A program made the position numbers and the translations under genes. Shown one piece after another: positions 51,575 through 59,630 of a stretch of 64,000 bases of DNA. Position 1 is the stretch's first letter; each line of letters opens with the position of its first letter. The DNA is taken from assembly GCA_050633665.1 (NCBI GenBank), contig JBOEGY010000004.1:161394-225393 (forward strand), written 5' to 3'. This DNA comes from JAUIAI01 sp050633665 (GTDB taxonomy: Bacteria; Pseudomonadota; Gammaproteobacteria; Burkholderiales; Burkholderiaceae_E). Under the pieces are notes generated by a model, which saw only the letters and a list, made by a program, of their open reading frames with translations, was not told the DNA's origin and ran no database searches.

Positions 51575-52987
51575 ATGAACGACCCCAAACCAGTCCTTGA
51601 CGCGCTTAAGCGCCCTTTGCCAGAGGCTTTTGTCAACACCTTGAAAGCCCGTTTTGACAAGCGCTTCAGTCTTGCCGAATCGGTCAGAGAGCACCATGGC
51701 CGCGACGAGTCGCCGTTCCTGCCGGTGCCGCCGGATGGCGTTGTGTTTGTCGAATCCACCGAAGAGGTCGCCGAAGTGGTCGGGCATTGCGCCCAACACA
51801 AGGTGCCGGTGATCCCGTTCGGTGTGGGCTCCTCACTGGAAGGGCACTTGCTGGCAGTGCAAGGCGGCATTTCACTCGACTTGTCCGCCTTGAATCAAGT
51901 CATCTCGATCAATGCTGAAGACCAGACAGCAACCGTGCAGGCCTGTGTTACCCGTAAACAATTGAATGACGCGCTGAAAGATACCGGCTTGTTCTTCCCG
52001 ATCGATCCCGGTGCGGATGCTTCAATCGGCGGCATGTCGGCAACCCGGGCATCGGGTACCAATGCGGTCCGCTACGGCACGATGCGCGAAAACGTTCTTG
52101 GGCTCAAGATCGTCACGGCAGGCGGCAAGATCGTGAATACCGGCTCGCGGGCCAAGAAATCATCTGCCGGTTATGACCTGACTCGCCTGATGGTTGGCAG
52201 CGAGGGCACCCTCGGTGTTATTACGGAAGTGACGGTTCGGCTCTACCCACAGCCGGAAGCCTTGTCCGCCGCGACGGTCACCTTTCCGACCATCCGCGGC
52301 GCGATCGACACGGTCATCCAGACGATCCAAATGGGCGTGCCGATCGCCCGTTCTGAATTTCTTGATGCCAATACGATTCGTGCGATCAATAAACACGACA
52401 AACTGACACTGCCCGAACAAACCACCTTGTTCTTTGAGTTTCATGGCTCGGAGAGCAGTGTCAAAGAGCAGGCCGAGACCGTCCAGGAACTCGCTACTGA
52501 CAACGGGGGCGAGGACTTCGTCTGGGCAACCCGCCCGGAAGACCGTACCAAACTCTGGAATGCTCGTCATAACGCCTACTTTGCCAGTCTGCAAATGCGG
52601 CCCGGGACAAGAGCCATCAGTACCGATACCTGTGTGCCGATTTCGCGCCTGGCGGATTCACTCGAAGGGGCGCGGGCTATTCTCGACAAAGCCGATACTT
52701 ATACCGCTATTCTTGGCCACGTCGGAGATGGTAATTTCCATTGTGTCTTGTTGCTGGACCCGAACGATCCGAAAGAAGTTGCGCAATGCGAAGAACTCAA
52801 TGATCAGATCGTCAAACTCGCCCTTGAGATGGACGGCACATGTACCGGTGAGCATGGCATCGGCCTGCACAAGATGGGTTTTCTGGTGGATGAGGCAGGA
52901 GAAGACGCGGTCGATATGATGCGCACCATCAAGATGGCGCTGGACCCGGACAACATCATGAATCCGGGCAAGATCTTTAGCCTGTAA
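51575..52987 (+). CDS. FAD-binding D-lactate/2-hydroxy-acid dehydrogenase (GlcD/DLD-like)
   Basis: The 470-residue flavoprotein has a PCMH-type FAD domain (VIPFGVGSSLEGHLLAVQGGISLDLS, FPIDPGADASIGGMSATRASGTNAVRYG, LMVGSEGTLGVITEVTVRLYP) and a FAD-linked oxidase C-terminal domain with HVGDGNFHCVL and TCTGEHGIGLHKMGFL. It oxidises D-lactate or another 2-hydroxy acid and passes electrons to the respiratory chain. It looks like the mitochondrial LDHD/cytochrome-type group. Substrate choice is not readable. GGAG precedes the ATG. Confidence 0.93.
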   Translation: MNDPKPVLDALKRPLPEAFVNTLKARFDKRFSLAESVREHHGRDESPFLPVPPDGVVFVESTEEVAEVVGHCAQHKVPVIPFGVGSSLEGHLLAVQGGISLDLSALNQVISINAEDQTATVQACVTRKQLNDALKDTGLFFPIDPGADASIGGMSATRASGTNAVRYGTMRENVLGLKIVTAGGKIVNTGSRAKKSSAGYDLTRLMVGSEGTLGVITEVTVRLYPQPEALSAATVTFPTIRGAIDTVIQTIQMGVPIARSEFLDANTIRAINKHDKLTLPEQTTLFFEFHGSESSVKEQAETVQELATDNGGEDFVWATRPEDRTKLWNARHNAYFASLQMRPGTRAISTDTCVPISRLADSLEGARAILDKADTYTAILGHVGDGNFHCVLLLDPNDPKEVAQCEELNDQIVKLALEMDGTCTGEHGIGLHKMGFLVDEAGEDAVDMMRTIKMALDPDNIMNPGKIFSL

Positions 52988-53035
52988 CGAACAGGTGGCC
53001 GGGGTTCAGGCGTGTTTGGCGCCGCCCGGCTGACG

Positions 53036-53191
53036 CTATGAAGTCGTTGTTGAGTCTTCGTCGGCAGGTGGTTGCGACATGTTGCTCACGAAATACCAAG
53101 TGAACCAGGCGCCCATCACAAGAATAAACGCCAGTACAAAAAAAGAAAGTACGCCGACCCAATCCGAGAATAACTCTGCCCACAGTTCCAT
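53036..53191 (-). CDS. DUF3149-like small membrane protein
   Basis: This 51-residue reading frame begins MELWAELFSDWVGVLSFFVL and continues as one transmembrane helix (FVLAFILVMGAWFTWYFV), then a short polar tail. The N-terminal pattern of Glu-Leu-Trp and Phe-Ser-Asp-Trp-Val-Gly matches DUF3149, a family of tiny single-pass proteins of unknown function in proteobacteria. GGAG precedes the ATG at 53191 with 6-base spacing. It overlaps a longer minus-strand frame that I reject as a shadow. It converges with the flavoprotein gene. Confidence 0.8.
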   Translation of the reverse strand: MELWAELFSDWVGVLSFFVLAFILVMGAWFTWYFVSNMSQPPADEDSTTTS

Positions 53192-53450
53192 CGTCAACTC
53201 CGAGACGATTAGTTTCGGTTAGTGTAGATGGGCGTTGCCATTGTTCAATTGACGTGGCGCAAACTCTCGCCTGTTTTTGGAGACTGTATTGGTCAGGTCC
53301 GGCTGTTCTATTGTTATCACGATCGATTGCTCCTGATAAAGTGATCAATACCGATCAGACGGGCAAGCTTCGTAACTGATACGTTGCGGATGTTCGGTCT
53401 GGTCGCCGGCCGTCGGTGCCGAGTGATTCAAACCATCAGGAGACAATCTA

Positions 53451-53867
53451 ATGCGCGAGGAAATACCGCTGGATCAGGCGTTCGTCAGTCATTGGCGTGA
53501 AGCGCTTGCTGCCGATCCGGAGGCAGGGGTGCGAGGTCATCACTGCAGTCTTGAGCTTTGCCTTTATCTGGATGACCAGCCTCTCCTGCTAACGGTCAGG
53601 CAGGGCGCGCTGATTGACGGCGAATTTGGCCCCTGGCATATGCGCGCTGCTGATCTGACGATCAAGGCCTCCGGCCAGACCTGGCAGAGGTTCTGGCAGC
53701 GCCTCCCACCGCCGGGTTTTCATGACTTAATGGCAATGTCGTCTTATGGTCATTGTCATATCGAAGGCAATATCCACACGCTGCGGACTCATCTGGGTTT
53801 TATTAAATCACTGATGGCGGCTCCCCGGCAGTTTCTGGCGACTTCCCTGTTGCCTGGAGTCGGGTGA
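53451..53867 (+). CDS. Uncharacterised protein, SCP2-like
   Basis: The 138-residue soluble protein has a pattern reminiscent of SCP2-type sterol-carrier domains: a beta strand LLLTVRQGALIDGEF, GPWHMRAADLTIKASGQTWQRFWQRLPPPGFHDL, then GHCHIEGNIHTLRTHLGFIKSLMAAP. I cannot assign a ligand. AGGAG lies 8 bases before the ATG. The stop overlaps the start of the following alpha/beta hydrolase (TGATG), so they are translationally coupled and presumably work together. Confidence 0.75.
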   Translation: MREEIPLDQAFVSHWREALAADPEAGVRGHHCSLELCLYLDDQPLLLTVRQGALIDGEFGPWHMRAADLTIKASGQTWQRFWQRLPPPGFHDLMAMSSYGHCHIEGNIHTLRTHLGFIKSLMAAPRQFLATSLLPGVG

Positions 53868-54748
53868 TGGCGGATCGAGATCACCCCGACCTGGAGCCAA
53901 TCACCGGGCGCTATCTGCGGGTGCCCGTCAGTGGCCGGCAATATCGCGTCTATTTCGAATCAGCCGGACACGGTGTGCCTCTGGTTTGCCTGCACACGGC
54001 CGGCTCACATTCCAGCCAGTTTCGGCATCTGATGAACGACCCTCAAATCACCGATCGGTTTGAAGTCATCGCGTTCGATCTGCCCTGGCACGGTAAGTCT
54101 GATCCGCCGGTCGGCTGGCAGAACCAGGAGTACCAGCTCACCAGTGATTTTTATGTTGAGATGATCCTGGCGTTCTGTCGGGCTCTGAACCTTGATCAGC
54201 CAATCGTATTGGGCTGCTCGATGGGTGGCCGGGTTGTGTTTCGGCTTGCCGCAGATGCCGGCGAGCAAATCGGTGCGGTGATCGGGCTGGAAGCCACTGA
54301 TCAACCCTCACCCTGGTGGGACGATAGCTGGCTCGACAGCGCTGCATTTGACAGCGGCGAGTTTTGCGCTTCCCTGGTCTCAGGGCTGGTGGCGCCGCAA
54401 AGCCCGCCGGAGTTTCGTCACGAGACCCTCTGGCATTATCAACAGGGCGGCTCGGGCGTGTTCAAAGGCGATATGCACTTTTTCAGATCGGATTCTCAAT
54501 TCAAGGAACATGCGGCCCGGATCGACACCTCGGTTTGTCCGGTGTTCCTCATGACCGGTGAATACGATTATTCCTGCCGGCCTGAAAACACGCAGGCTAC
54601 CGCTGATCGAATCTTCGGGGCTCAAGTGAAAATCATGAAAGAGTTGGGACACTTCCCCATGAGCGAGAACCCGGCGCGTTTTCGACAGTACTTACTGCCA
54701 GTGCTTGAATCGGCGCAGTGCGCGCGCGGCGCCGGGAAGACTGGCTAG
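53867..54748 (+). CDS. Alpha/beta-fold hydrolase
   Basis: The 293-residue protein shows the nucleophile elbow VLGCSMGGRVVFRLAA, the oxyanion region VCLHTAGSHSSQFRHLMND, a late Asp in LMTGEYDYSCRPEN and a His in KELGHFPMSENPARF. Its length and layout suit a C-C bond hydrolase or esterase of the alpha/beta family. The ATG at 53867 (GTG at 53864 is also in frame) overlaps the stop of the SCP2-like gene. The pairing suggests action on a lipid-like or aromatic substrate, which is inference. Confidence 0.88.
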   Translation: MADRDHPDLEPITGRYLRVPVSGRQYRVYFESAGHGVPLVCLHTAGSHSSQFRHLMNDPQITDRFEVIAFDLPWHGKSDPPVGWQNQEYQLTSDFYVEMILAFCRALNLDQPIVLGCSMGGRVVFRLAADAGEQIGAVIGLEATDQPSPWWDDSWLDSAAFDSGEFCASLVSGLVAPQSPPEFRHETLWHYQQGGSGVFKGDMHFFRSDSQFKEHAARIDTSVCPVFLMTGEYDYSCRPENTQATADRIFGAQVKIMKELGHFPMSENPARFRQYLLPVLESAQCARGAGKTG

Positions 54749-54920
54749 GCTTCAATGACGGTTCCGATCGACACTAAGACTATCTACTGACGGGTTGACC
54801 CGTCCCGGTTGGATGGCCCCAGGGGCAGGCCGGATGCTCTCAGGAGTACTCGCCAACATCGGGGATTGGCCATCTGGATGCAACGGGTATAAGTTACGGG
54901 CGTTGAATTCCCTGCGGAAA

Positions 54921-55865
54921 ATGGCGACGATGACAATGCAGCAAACTCCCTTAATGCTACCGACGGCGACCCGGTTCGTCATGAGGTTCGCGGTGGCGGC
55001 TGTGATAGCCGGCTCATTAAGCGGCTGCCTGTCAGGCGCTTCGAAATCTTCGCCTGTTTCCGCTGCTGCGGTGCAAGAGATCGATCCCGCTCAACCTATA
55101 ACTGGCGTGGTTCGTTTTTTTGGTTATGTGGATGTCACCCGCGACCTCGAAGACGGCGATCAGGAATTTGAAGCCCGCTTTGGTCAGTTTACCCAGCCAA
55201 TCCCGGCATCTGTGGTGATGGAAGCATTTGCCACGCCTGAAGCCGGGAGCTGTGAAACCAGCACCAGAGCCAAACCAATTGTGATTCGTGACGAACTCGC
55301 TTTCCCCGGAAATCCATATCAGTTTGTCAGTGCCGGACCAACAGTCCGCCTGATGCATCGTGGCAGGAAATATACGGAACTTGAGCCACTCAGAGAGGCG
55401 GCTGACGGCGACCCGCGCGGGGAAATGATTACCTACGAGCAAAACGTAGATAGTCTTGGTGTCACGTTCGGCGGCCTGAAGCTCTTTGACGCTCAGGTTC
55501 GCACCGGCAATTTGCAGGTTCTTATTACCGGCGATCAATTTCCGGCGTTTGGTCCGGTCGCGGTGCCGGAGGTGAGCGAGCTCAAAGGCTTCAACCTGAA
55601 CATCAAGGATCGCGTCAAAGCCGACACGGTTTTCCGTTGGCGAGCCGGAAGCAATCCGCAAGCGTTGGTTGAGTTAAGCGCCGGTGGCGGCGGCCGAGCC
55701 GTTTTCTGCTCGGTCAGGGACACCGGATCGTTTCAGCTGCCACCCCATATCAGGCAATGGTTGGGCGACAAGACCATTCCGAACCCGGAAGCTCATCGGG
55801 AAGTCGTTGCATTTTACCGAAGCGATGAGGCAATTCTGGTGGTTGCGCAGTCGACTTACTATTGA
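54921..55865 (+). CDS. Putative lipoprotein of unknown function
   Basis: The 314-residue protein has a lipoprotein signal (MRFAVAAVIAGSLSGCLSG) with lipobox LSGC (Cys36). The mature part is beta-rich with TGVVRFFGYVDVTRDLEDGDQEFEARFGQF and ends DEAILVVAQSTYY. No domain is recognised. The frame extends to 54795; ATG 54921 has a purine-rich upstream sequence, and the ATG at 54981 would give a cleaner signal peptide. It converges with the DUF4132 gene, ending 29 bases from it, and is not clearly linked to other genes. Confidence 0.75.
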   Translation: MATMTMQQTPLMLPTATRFVMRFAVAAVIAGSLSGCLSGASKSSPVSAAAVQEIDPAQPITGVVRFFGYVDVTRDLEDGDQEFEARFGQFTQPIPASVVMEAFATPEAGSCETSTRAKPIVIRDELAFPGNPYQFVSAGPTVRLMHRGRKYTELEPLREAADGDPRGEMITYEQNVDSLGVTFGGLKLFDAQVRTGNLQVLITGDQFPAFGPVAVPEVSELKGFNLNIKDRVKADTVFRWRAGSNPQALVELSAGGGGRAVFCSVRDTGSFQLPPHIRQWLGDKTIPNPEAHREVVAFYRSDEAILVVAQSTYY

Positions 55866-55894
55866 GCCGCAGTCTTCGACTGGCTTCCTGATTG

Positions 55895-58732
55895 TCAGGC
55901 GGCGGAAGCCTCGCTCTCGGAAATCTGATCCAGAATGGTCTGGTCTTTGATCTTGTCGTCATTGCTCAGCAGCAAGACCTTGCTCAGAATTTCGCGCATC
56001 TTTGCATCGGTATCTGCAAACGGCAAAAAGACTCCTTCTTCGTGTTTGCCACCTGCCGGGACGATGCAAAGATAATTGCCGGGCTCTATGTGAATCGCGC
56101 CGGAGCCAAGGTGAATTCGGTAACGAGCCAACTGCCCTTGCACTTTGGCAAACCGCCCTTCACAACTCACGTTCGACATGCCCATGACATCAATCATGGC
56201 CTTGACCAGCTCGCTGCGGCGCTGTGCAACTTCGGTCGACCAGCGCTCGTCGCTTTCGGTGACCTGAGCGACGGCTGCGACCAGATCCGCGTCGCGCATC
56301 ACTTCAGAGAAAGCGAGTGGCGGGACTTCTTCCATCTTGACTCGCTCGGACCCGGCGAAAAACTGAATCTCGCCCATGGTGACTTCGGATGACTCTGCAA
56401 AATAGTGACCAACATCGGCAAACTCGATGGATGCGCCGATTCCAAAGTGCGAGAGGGACTTGGCACAGACGTCGCCGTCTTCATAGCCGCCGAGACGCCA
56501 ATCACGCCCCTGGAGCAGGCGAGATGCCACCGCAGCATCAACCACATGACCATCAAACCGGCGTGAGGTATCAACGCTGTTTACTTCGGCCGGGGTAACA
56601 ACATAGAGCTCGCGAAACGCCTGTTTGAATGGCTGCACGATCTGATGCTCAACCACATATTTTTGCCATGTTGGAAGCGATTTGCCTTGGTACAAGTGCC
56701 ATGGGTGAGCGATCCGGACCGTGTCGTCTATCGCGGTCAGCTCACCGTTAATGGTCTTGAGCCGGCCCGAATCCGGATCAAACAAACCCAGAGTGCCGGT
56801 GTTGGTTTGCAGGATGAGCCTGCTCAGCAAGGTCGCCACGATTGGCAGTCGCTTGAGGGTCGCCAGTTCGTCCAGCGCTATCGTTTCACCCAGGCACATC
56901 ATGTTCTGCAAGGTGGCGCGGAATCGACTGGCCTGGCCGCGGATTTGGTCTTGTGAATCACGCATTGCTTTATAGGCGTCGGTCTGGCGCACTTTTGGGG
57001 GGACCGATTTGAGCATTTTATCGCCTTTGCGCACAGCGATTTGCGGACTGATGCCGTCAATCTGTAAGCAGATCTGCCAGTCGCCGGTGTCCTGCCATTC
57101 ATTCAGCGTAGTGGCGTGTTCGGCCAGGTCGGCTTCGAGAGCCCATTCCATCCGCGTCGCGTCGGTGAAGCCGGCTGCCTGAGCCAGGTTCTTCAAGCCA
57201 ACCGCTACTGCGGCCCGGGTATTGCCCTGCCGCTCCGGACCGTATTGCGATGCTTCTTTGTACATCTGCTTGAAACGTACATACCGGTCTCGTAGTTCTT
57301 TCTGATCAACAACCGGGTAGAGCCCCCAGGCCTTAATGGCAACCTGGCCGTGACGAACCAGCTTCTTCTCGACTTTTTCGCGGTCGATGCCACACGCTGC
57401 GCTGACTAACATTAAGGTGTTCTTGGGCGCGTTACGACCTTTGTTCATGTCGGCCAGATAGCCGCTGATTTCCTTTATGTCAGAGCGTTCAATCGTCTGC
57501 CTGAGCCGGGCCAGATCAATCACGCCATTGGTGTCACTGGCGCAGTTGTAGACGTTATCTTCGCCGTGCTCGCCGCCGGAAAATTCCATAACCAGCTTGT
57601 CCAGGCTGGACAGGTCACTCATACCCAGTGCCTGCATCACCGCGCTTTTTCCCGCGCGGCAATAGGGCAGGGCGAGTTTCAGGATCTTCTTATCGAAGCT
57701 TTCCAGCATTTGCAGGGCGTCTTGTTCCGTCTCCCCGGGGCCAAGGCTGACAACGCCTAGCAGTCGATGCAGAACGTCGGCGAAGTAGTCGTCGCTTTTA
57801 AGGGTTTTCGCGCTGACCTCGTGATCGCGAATTTGACTAAGTCCTTGTTCTAGCCAATACAGGCCGGAAAAGTCGACGTAAGAGAAAATCTCTTCAAATC
57901 GCTCGGCCTTTGCCGGCAATTCGGCGCACAGCTTCCTGGCCAGTGAATCAGTTAGTGCCTTATACGCCTCCAGAAAACCGGGTGGCATTGCCTCGATCGC
58001 TTGCTGATCGTCGTCCTGGTCTGCCTCGAACAGGCGCGACCCGACAATTGCCCCTGGAAATCGCTCGGCCAGCTTCGAGAAAAGTTCATCATTCAGGAGG
58101 CCTTGGGCAAACAAGTGCCGGGCAAAAGGTTCAAAGTGAGATCCATCGACATAGAACAGTCGCTCATAATTGCTAACCGGTTCGTCGTAATCCTCGATCT
58201 CTCGTGTTTGCAGAAACTCACCATTGATGATCGCCAGCAGAAATTCCTGAACACCGGGCTTGTCAGCGTGTCGATGCATCAACAAGTCAAGACAAACGCC
58301 CGCCTTTGGTTCAAAGAAATACTCCGCAAAGTCTTCGATACTGTCGCTCAGATAGCTGGGGCGCTCTATTTCGCCGGCCTGAAACGATTTGCCGAGAATC
58401 ATTTTCAGACGACTAATCAGCTGTTTCGCGGACTCGTCGGTCGGATACGCCGCGATGTAATGAAGCGCGAATTCGCCCAGGATCTGACGCGTATTCTGTT
58501 CTTCAATGATGGACTCATCATTAAGGTGTCCCGCCGGATCAGTCAGATAGGCGGCCATCAAATGGTCGGCATCGTCGCCCAGTGTCGCTTTGATGTAGCG
58601 AATCGCCAACTGAGTCTCTTCACTTTTGGCCCGTCGCAGGCGGTAGACGTTACGGTTCTCGGTCAGATTGGCTTCAAGGAAGATCTTGAACGCGTTCTGG
58701 ACGGCGCCATGATTTTGCGTGGTTTCGCTCAT
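55895..58732 (-). CDS. DUF4132 (MolR-like) giant protein with DUF7737-like C-terminus
   Basis: The 945-residue cytoplasmic protein contains a DUF4132-type central region (FTDATRMEWALEADLAEHATTLNEW, VPPKVRQTDAYKAM) and a C-terminal part RYRIHLGSGAIHIEPGNYLCIVPAGGKHEEGVFLPFADTD that looks like the DUF7737 domain. Related proteins include E. coli YehI/MolR and are encoded near MoxR AAA+ and VWA genes in some genomes. The function is unknown. It follows the Gly-Gly beta-grasp gene by 29 bases on the same strand. No clear Shine-Dalgarno sequence precedes its ATG, so its translation may depend on the upstream gene. Opposing long frames are shadows. Confidence 0.82.
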   Translation of the reverse strand: MSETTQNHGAVQNAFKIFLEANLTENRNVYRLRRAKSEETQLAIRYIKATLGDDADHLMAAYLTDPAGHLNDESIIEEQNTRQILGEFALHYIAAYPTDESAKQLISRLKMILGKSFQAGEIERPSYLSDSIEDFAEYFFEPKAGVCLDLLMHRHADKPGVQEFLLAIINGEFLQTREIEDYDEPVSNYERLFYVDGSHFEPFARHLFAQGLLNDELFSKLAERFPGAIVGSRLFEADQDDDQQAIEAMPPGFLEAYKALTDSLARKLCAELPAKAERFEEIFSYVDFSGLYWLEQGLSQIRDHEVSAKTLKSDDYFADVLHRLLGVVSLGPGETEQDALQMLESFDKKILKLALPYCRAGKSAVMQALGMSDLSSLDKLVMEFSGGEHGEDNVYNCASDTNGVIDLARLRQTIERSDIKEISGYLADMNKGRNAPKNTLMLVSAACGIDREKVEKKLVRHGQVAIKAWGLYPVVDQKELRDRYVRFKQMYKEASQYGPERQGNTRAAVAVGLKNLAQAAGFTDATRMEWALEADLAEHATTLNEWQDTGDWQICLQIDGISPQIAVRKGDKMLKSVPPKVRQTDAYKAMRDSQDQIRGQASRFRATLQNMMCLGETIALDELATLKRLPIVATLLSRLILQTNTGTLGLFDPDSGRLKTINGELTAIDDTVRIAHPWHLYQGKSLPTWQKYVVEHQIVQPFKQAFRELYVVTPAEVNSVDTSRRFDGHVVDAAVASRLLQGRDWRLGGYEDGDVCAKSLSHFGIGASIEFADVGHYFAESSEVTMGEIQFFAGSERVKMEEVPPLAFSEVMRDADLVAAVAQVTESDERWSTEVAQRRSELVKAMIDVMGMSNVSCEGRFAKVQGQLARYRIHLGSGAIHIEPGNYLCIVPAGGKHEEGVFLPFADTDAKMREILSKVLLLSNDDKIKDQTILDQISESEASAA

Positions 58733-58761
58733 GAGTGGATTGATATCTCGGGGAGTGGAGG

Positions 58762-59211
58762 TTAGCCGCCAGCCAGGGGCATGATGCGCATGAATTTCAC
58801 TTTGACGGCCTGCTCAAAGGTCAGCGATGCCGTCAGGTCGTCGTACTCACGTCCATCAATGAAGATCTTGTATTTGTCTTGTTCGAAAGCGGTGATGGCG
58901 CGCTTGATTTCGGCGTCAACGTCAAGCCGGAAAGGACTTGTTCTGGCTGCACTGGGTAGCGCGATTTTTCCGGACTTCGCTTGTTGGGCGATTTCAGCTG
59001 CGGCCAGAAAGCGCTTGGCGAGCATCGCCTGAATCTGTCGCTCGGAGCGCTCGTGTCTTTCGAGCAAGTCATTGACCTGGTTTTCCACGGTTCGGGCGAT
59101 CAGGTCGGCCAACGTCAGTGTATTGAATGGCAGCGTGAATGACAGATCCGGCAGATTGCCGTCGTCCGGGGCTTCCCCGAAAATCACACTGGCTACGTTG
59201 ATGTGTAGCAA
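58762..59211 (-). CDS. MoaD/ThiS/ubiquitin-like beta-grasp protein ending in Gly-Gly
   Basis: The 149-residue protein ends in FMRIMPLAGG. Its N-terminus (LHINVASVIFG, then LSFTLPFNTLTLADLIART) reads as the first hairpin and helix of a beta-grasp domain. Its C-terminus (YKIFIDGREYDDLTASLTFEQAVKVKFMRIMPLAGG) aligns by eye with the last strands of MoaD (E. coli MoaD ends DEVAFFPPVTGG). Between them is about 50 residues of helical insertion. The terminal Gly-Gly is what E1-like enzymes adenylate. It starts at TTG 59211, with GGAG 6 bases before. It precedes the DUF4132 gene, so they are probably one operon. No E1-like gene is in the window. The fold call is inference. Confidence 0.62.
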   Translation of the reverse strand: MLHINVASVIFGEAPDDGNLPDLSFTLPFNTLTLADLIARTVENQVNDLLERHERSERQIQAMLAKRFLAAAEIAQQAKSGKIALPSAARTSPFRLDVDAEIKRAITAFEQDKYKIFIDGREYDDLTASLTFEQAVKVKFMRIMPLAGG

Positions 59212-59357
59212 TACAGGCTCCGATTAAGTTCCACAACAGATGGGTCAGTGGGTCATCGTCGGACAAGCCAGTCGTTGCGGCCAGCCTTGGTGGCGCGATG
59301 GCTGAAGATTTCTGACGAACGGCGGTCGGGTCTAACAGGCCGTTCGCCGGGCGCGTC

Positions 59358-59363
59358 TATAAT
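59358..59363 (+). promoter_or_regulatory. Possible -10 box of the 59400 gene
   Basis: TATAAT at 59358-59363 is a perfect -10 consensus 37 bases before the ATG at 59400. A weak -35-like sequence (TAACAG, 59333-59338) lies 19 bases upstream. It would drive the two-gene plus-strand unit that diverges from the beta-grasp/DUF4132 pair. Confidence 0.4.
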
Positions 59364-59399
59364 CGCGGCTCTTCGAATTCTCTAACCGTGGAGCTACTG

Positions 59400-59630
59400 A
59401 TGAGCCCGAATCCGACCCCGCTGATCGAAACCTTGGTAGCCCAACATGGCGAACGAGGCTTAAGTTCCTCCCGCGCCGATTGGCGGGCTATCCAGACTCG
59501 GTCTGCATCACCGAAAGCCCTGGCTGAGTTTTGGCTGAGTCCTGAGTTCATCAGCGGTCACGCGCATCGTCCAATCAGTGTTGAACAATCACACCTTGTG
59601 CACATGAGTTCGATACGGGGTGCCGCATGA
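59400..59630 (+). CDS. Small uncharacterised protein
   Basis: The 76-residue product has a helical, soluble look (LIETLVAQHGERGLSSSRADWRAIQTRSASPKALAEFWLSPEF) and no recognised domain. GGAG precedes the ATG by 6 bases, and a TATAAT box lies 37 bases upstream. Its end overlaps the start of the following gene by 4 bases (ATGA), so they are coupled. It diverges from the beta-grasp gene with 188 bases between starts. Confidence 0.6.
   Translation: MSPNPTPLIETLVAQHGERGLSSSRADWRAIQTRSASPKALAEFWLSPEFISGHAHRPISVEQSHLVHMSSIRGAA

Noticed and set aside
52977..53348. 123-codon minus-strand frame after the flavoprotein gene
   Set aside because: It overlaps the better supported 51-codon DUF3149-like frame and lacks a coherent protein pattern.
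58001..58765. 254-codon plus-strand frame opposite the DUF4132 gene
   Set aside because: It spans the DUF4132 start and has no domain or ribosome site.
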